DNA of 64,000 nucleotides, taken from NCBI GenBank assembly GCA_027627225.1, contig JAPFQT010000158.1, positions 276,001 through 340,000 on the forward strand, given 5' to 3'. The notes under the pieces are model-generated. The model was given only the letters and a program-made list of their open reading frames with translations, was not told where the DNA came from and made no database searches. Positions 60,616-64,000 of the stretch are shown here, piece by piece. The DNA is from Congeria kusceri. Taxonomy: Eukaryota; Mollusca; Bivalvia; Myida; Dreissenidae. Numbering within the stretch: position 1 is the stretch's first letter; every line of letters begins with the position of its first letter. Position numbers and translations under genes: made by a program.

Positions 60616-63600
60616 ATGAGTCATAATAGCAAATATTATGCAAAAAAACTTAAAAAGAGTCATCAGGCAAGTGGATCCCTTCCACTGACGCAGTTTGGTT
60701 TCAAGATTTCAAACCAAGCCCCTGAGGCTGGTGGATATGAGGCCGTGTCAAATCAGGCCCCCGAGACAGTGTCATACCAGGCCGTTGAGGCCGAGTTACA
60801 CCAGACCCCTGATACTGAAATAAATCAATCTATTGAGGCCGATTTTAACCAGGCTCCTGAGGCTTCTGAATCAGTATCAACTCAAAGTGGTTTTGGTGAT
60901 AGTCAAGTTGAAGATACATCCCAGTCTGGCCATGAAATATTTTCATCTGAAATGTTGATTGCCCAAAAAATTGAAAATGAACCTTCCACACTTTCCCCAC
61001 TCCCCAAAAAGCAAATTAAAATCAATGCAAAATATGAATGGAACTATGATTGGCTATATTTTAGCAGCAGCAAAAATTGCTTTTTGTGCAAGTATTGTGA
61101 AATTTTTGGACCAAAACAGGTAGCCCGTGGTGTACCATCGCCTTTTTTAACAGGCACTGTCCTTGGGGATCATCCTGTTCGGAAACTAACTGCACATGAG
61201 GAAACCCAATTACACAAGGACAGCCTCAGCAGGTATGTGAAGGCTAAAGAGGGTGTAGAGACAGAAACTATTCCCAAACTTTTACAGAGGCAAAAGGGTA
61301 AAAACAGTTCAGAAACAGAAATAAAGATAAACAGACAATACATCACATGTTTGATTAACACTGCAAACCTTGTTGTGCGCAATCACTGGGCGCTGGATAG
61401 CATTCCTGATCTCGTAGAGCATATGGCCAAAGCAAACTGTGGCAATATAACTGATTATAAGCAATTAAGTTCTCCCATGTATACCTCGTCAACATCCATT
61501 ACAGAAATAGTTTCTGCACTCAGTTCCTACTTTGAACAAGAACAACTTGATAAAATTAGGACAAGTGACTACATTGCTCTGCTAGCTGACGAGTCTACAG
61601 ACGAAGCTGGTCGCAGTCAATTGGCGATTCTCATTCGCTACCTGGACTGCGACAATGTGGAAGACCACTTTGTTGGACTTGTTAACGTCAAACGGGGAGA
61701 TGCCGAAACTCTCACTCAGGCATTAGTCAATTTTTTGGAGTCAAAGGATATCAATATCAACAAGGTGATGTTCCTAGGGTTTGACGGCTGCAATACCATG
61801 AGTGGAGAGCAGAATGGTATATATCAATAGTTTTCTCAACTAAATATAAAATGAAAAATAATATTTCTAATTTTTGCTCTGTTTACAGTCCTGCATGATT
61901 AAATTATGATTCTTAAATGCAATTTTAAAATATTGTTTTACATTCAACTGCATTGAATTCAATTAACACCATCTAAATGCATAACATTATGCTTTTTTAT
62001 GACAGGTATGCAGAGACGTTTCAGGAATATGGTTCCTCATTCCCAGTACGTCAACTGCAGAAACCATAAACTAGCTCTCTGCGTGAAACACCTGATGAAA
62101 CACTTTGAAGTTCTCGGGGAGGTGGATTATGTCCTGCTTTCAGTCTACAAGTTGTTCGAGTATTCACCCCAGAAATTTGCCGTGTTCAAGGTAGTGTGTT
62201 TTCTTTGTTAAATGCATGTGTTTCTTCATTGTTAACTGGCCATCTAAATAAATAATTTACTTTAATTTAAAATAATCATGCTTAGCTTCCTTATTGAACT
62301 CTAAATGACAGGGCAACGTTTTGAATATAAATTTTATACTTCAAATGAACAATTTAATAGTATTCAAGTAGTGGCTCTTGAACAACAAACCAAATATGAT
62401 AATTTACTTGTATAACATTTTGCACAAGGTTGTATAATGTTTTTGTTACTCAGGATGTCCAGTCTTCATATGATGTCAAAGAGCTGGTGCTGGTCAGAGC
62501 AGCAGCTACTAGATGGTTGTCTCATGGCGTGGCCTGTAGGAGGTTCATAGATCGATATGTCCAGGTAGCTACACATTTTACTTCTGATGACGTATTGATT
62601 TCAACTTAAAAATCAAGAAACAGTTCAATATGTTATTATATTAACATCTGAAACAATATTGTCAAAAGTTATCTTAGATATTTGACAATTGACCTTATTA
62701 GCTTTTAAAAAGTTAATACATTCCTTTCACAATCTACAGTTAGGCTATTATAATTTCTAAACATGCAAATGCAGTTTGACACTGGGGTATTTTTTTAGTC
62801 CTGCTGCTTGTCGGTCAGCTGTTTGGTTTGTTCGTCTGCATATACTTTTTATCGGGTTGTAGATTAAATTTCTTATAAAATTTATAATAGATATAATTTA
62901 AACTCTAATGTCATTGCCATGAAGTGTAGATGCGCAAGATATATTTAAAAAATTTCATGCACTGGGATCAATATGTTCTTGAGTTATGAGTTGAGTTAAA
63001 CTTAGCCATAGGCATGTCATTTGCTATGCTTGCTTCAAAGTGGTGTGGGGATACTTTATGTCACTTTCAGGCATATTTCTTTTGTTTAATTGCAGATCAT
63101 TGATACACTTGATGAGCTTCTGGAAAGAAAAGGAGAGCCTGAGATTGTTGCCATTCGAGACAAGATCACGAGCAAAAACACTGTGGCAGCTATTCTGGTC
63201 ATGTGCGATATGCTCCAGCCAGTGAACATCTTCTGCAAGTTTCTACAGGGTTCTGCAATTGATTTCTCAGATGTGACAAGAAAATTAAAGGTAGTAGATA
63301 CGATTTGTTTTATGATAAAAGCGAATTCATTTAAAGGTTCATCTGACAAACTGATCTTCACTGTATTTTATAGTGTAAGGTGCATTTTCTTTTATCATAA
63401 TTATAACATAAGCTTCATACTATTTCGAGCTGAAAGACTGCAATAATATCAATACTGTACCTGATTCTCTTGTAGGAGTTGACAGACAACCTGGAAATCT
63501 TAACCCAGAGATTCAGGGCATGCCTACAACCTCCGGAAGTGGAAGATGACCTATATCTGTCGCGCATGAGCACCCTCTTTGCAGAAATTGATCAACGAAC

Positions 63601-63908
63601 AGTTTATTCAAGAAGACTAAGGTAGTTTACAGAAATATTTGCTTATCAATGTGATTGACATACATGTTGTATACATTAGTTGATTAATGTTTGTGATCAT
63701 TTAACAATTATTTCTTTTCAGAGACAAGGACAGTTACACCCCTACTCAGGTAGTGGAGGAGCTTGCCATCCCTATGGTCAACAAACTCCTAGAAGAACTA
63801 GATAGCGGTTTCAACTTCATGTCGCCAGAGCTGAAAGCCTTCTCAGTCTTCACATTGACAAATCTGCCTGAAACCATTGTGGAACTGCGAGAATCAGACT
63901 ATGGAAAG
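60616..63908 (+). CDS. TTF-type zinc finger / DUF4371 hAT-transposase-like protein, six exons, 3' incomplete
   Basis: Six exons join in frame to about 675 codons up to the last donor at 63909, where the gene runs off or continues beyond the window: 60616-61816, 62006-62190, 62454-62564, 63096-63290, 63476-63621 and 63722-63908. Residues 1-110 are low complexity with repeated NQAPE-type words. Residues 140-200 hold a TTF/BED-like zinc finger (C155, C158, C161 and a downstream His pair). DUF4371 and the RNase-H-like core follow, with LADESTDEAG at 323 and GFDGCNTMSG at 388, which carry the first two acidic residues of hAT transposases, then CRNHKLALCVKH and ATRWLSHG blocks. The C-terminal dimerisation domain is not reached. 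The ATG has A at -1 and G at -3 and is followed by an uninterrupted 400-codon exon. Similar proteins (KIAA1586/ZNF862-like) are thought to be domesticated transposases, probably nuclear; function here is unknown. Confidence 0.85.
62006..62190 (+). CDS. Exon 2 of the hAT-derived gene
   Basis: Starts after TTATGACAG and ends at AAG|GTAGTG. The split Gly codon (G|GT) joins SGEQN of exon 1 to MQRRFRNMVP, as in hAT proteins where MSG-x-x-x-G is followed by an Q-x-R-F block. Codes for the NCRNHKLALCVKH block. Confidence 0.85.
62454..62564 (+). CDS. Exon 3 of the hAT-derived gene
   Basis: Starts after TTACTCAG and ends at CAG|GTAGCT, 37 whole codons. Contains AAATRWLSHGVACRR, the conserved 'TRWLS' block of hAT-like proteins. 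Confidence 0.85.
63096..63290 (+). CDS. Exon 4 of the hAT-derived gene
   Basis: Starts after TTAATTGCAG and ends at AAG|GTAGTA, 65 whole codons. Codes for DTLDELLERKGEPE and an AAILVMCDMLQPVNIFCKFL helix-like block typical of the region after TRWLS. Confidence 0.85.
63476..63621 (+). CDS. Exon 5 of the hAT-derived gene
   Basis: Starts after CTCTTGTAG and ends at CTAAG|GTAGTT in phase 2, compatible with exon 6. Codes for LTDNLEILTQRFRACLQPPE. Confidence 0.8.
63722..63908 (+). CDS. Exon 6 of the hAT-derived gene
   Basis: Starts after TTCTTTTCAG (RDKDSYTPTQ) and ends at GGAAAG|GTATAA. Codes for AIPMVNKLLEELDSGFNF and FTLTNLPETIVEL. The rest of the gene lies beyond the window. Confidence 0.8.
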
Positions 63909-64000
63909 GTATAACTGGCTTTGCCTGAAATTAAGAACATACAGAAGAATAGTAAAGATATACAGTTTATTTCATTCTTTGGTACTTTAATTTACAAATT

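Overview
This is a piece of an AT-rich, intron-containing animal genome, most likely a bivalve mollusc. The repeats support that: a degenerate tandem repeat built on 'GGGCAATAACTCTGGTGTT', a second built on 'GGCCATAACTCTGTC', fold-back elements around 'GCCTGTGCAG' and 'GCACATGCATTAAG', the 'TCGACTTTTCGAAGAAAGG' repeat, and tRNA-derived SINEs. I recognise these from memory as bivalve repeats, perhaps from a heterodont such as Dreissena; no search was possible. Nothing looks bacterial, so operons, ribosome binding sites and rho-independent terminators do not apply.

Gene content is low. Five LRAT/NlpC-P60-type (PLAAT-like) exons lie within 42 kb: 1520-1994 (-), 7781-8132 (-), 22680-23034 (+), 35279-35612 (-) and 41638-41958 (-). 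Four of them share the same 3' splice site in the same phase just before the (L)xRGD motif. Their domains end at an equivalent 'Q|V' boundary, although the first copy lacks a good donor there. Two copies look intact. One is open but has lost the catalytic-histidine motif, one has two frameshifts, and one is divergent with either two stops or a very short intron. The second gene is a six-exon, 3'-truncated gene (60616-63908, +) coding for a TTF-type zinc finger plus a DUF4371/hAT-transposase-like protein; every junction has GT-AG sites in compatible phase, so it is probably a domesticated transposase.

The rest is mostly mobile and repetitive DNA. There are non-LTR retrotransposon remnants: an ORF1-like fragment at 31.9 kb, reverse transcriptase remains at 46.3-47.4 kb, and 3'-end fragments at 24.6 and 35.7 kb. 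There are three terminal-inverted-repeat elements: a hAT-like element at 20.2-21.5 kb with a SINE nested inside, a 2.5-kb element at 23.3-25.7 kb, and a 1.4-kb element at 26.9-28.3 kb. Also present are fold-back MITEs, an LTR-like sequence at 28.9-29.2 kb, and long composite tandem-repeat blocks at 13-14.3, 38-39.2, 47.7-53.2 and 55.9-58.8 kb. Simple repeats include a (CTGT)n tract of about 480 bp and an (AGT)n tract. An unusual array at 33.5-34.0 kb is a chain of short perfect hairpins, with a GGGCGG-type hairpin placed at several positions.

Most short open frames in this window are chance or lie in repeats and are not listed as genes. Coordinates of repeat edges are approximate unless splice sites, terminal repeats or exact tandem units define them.
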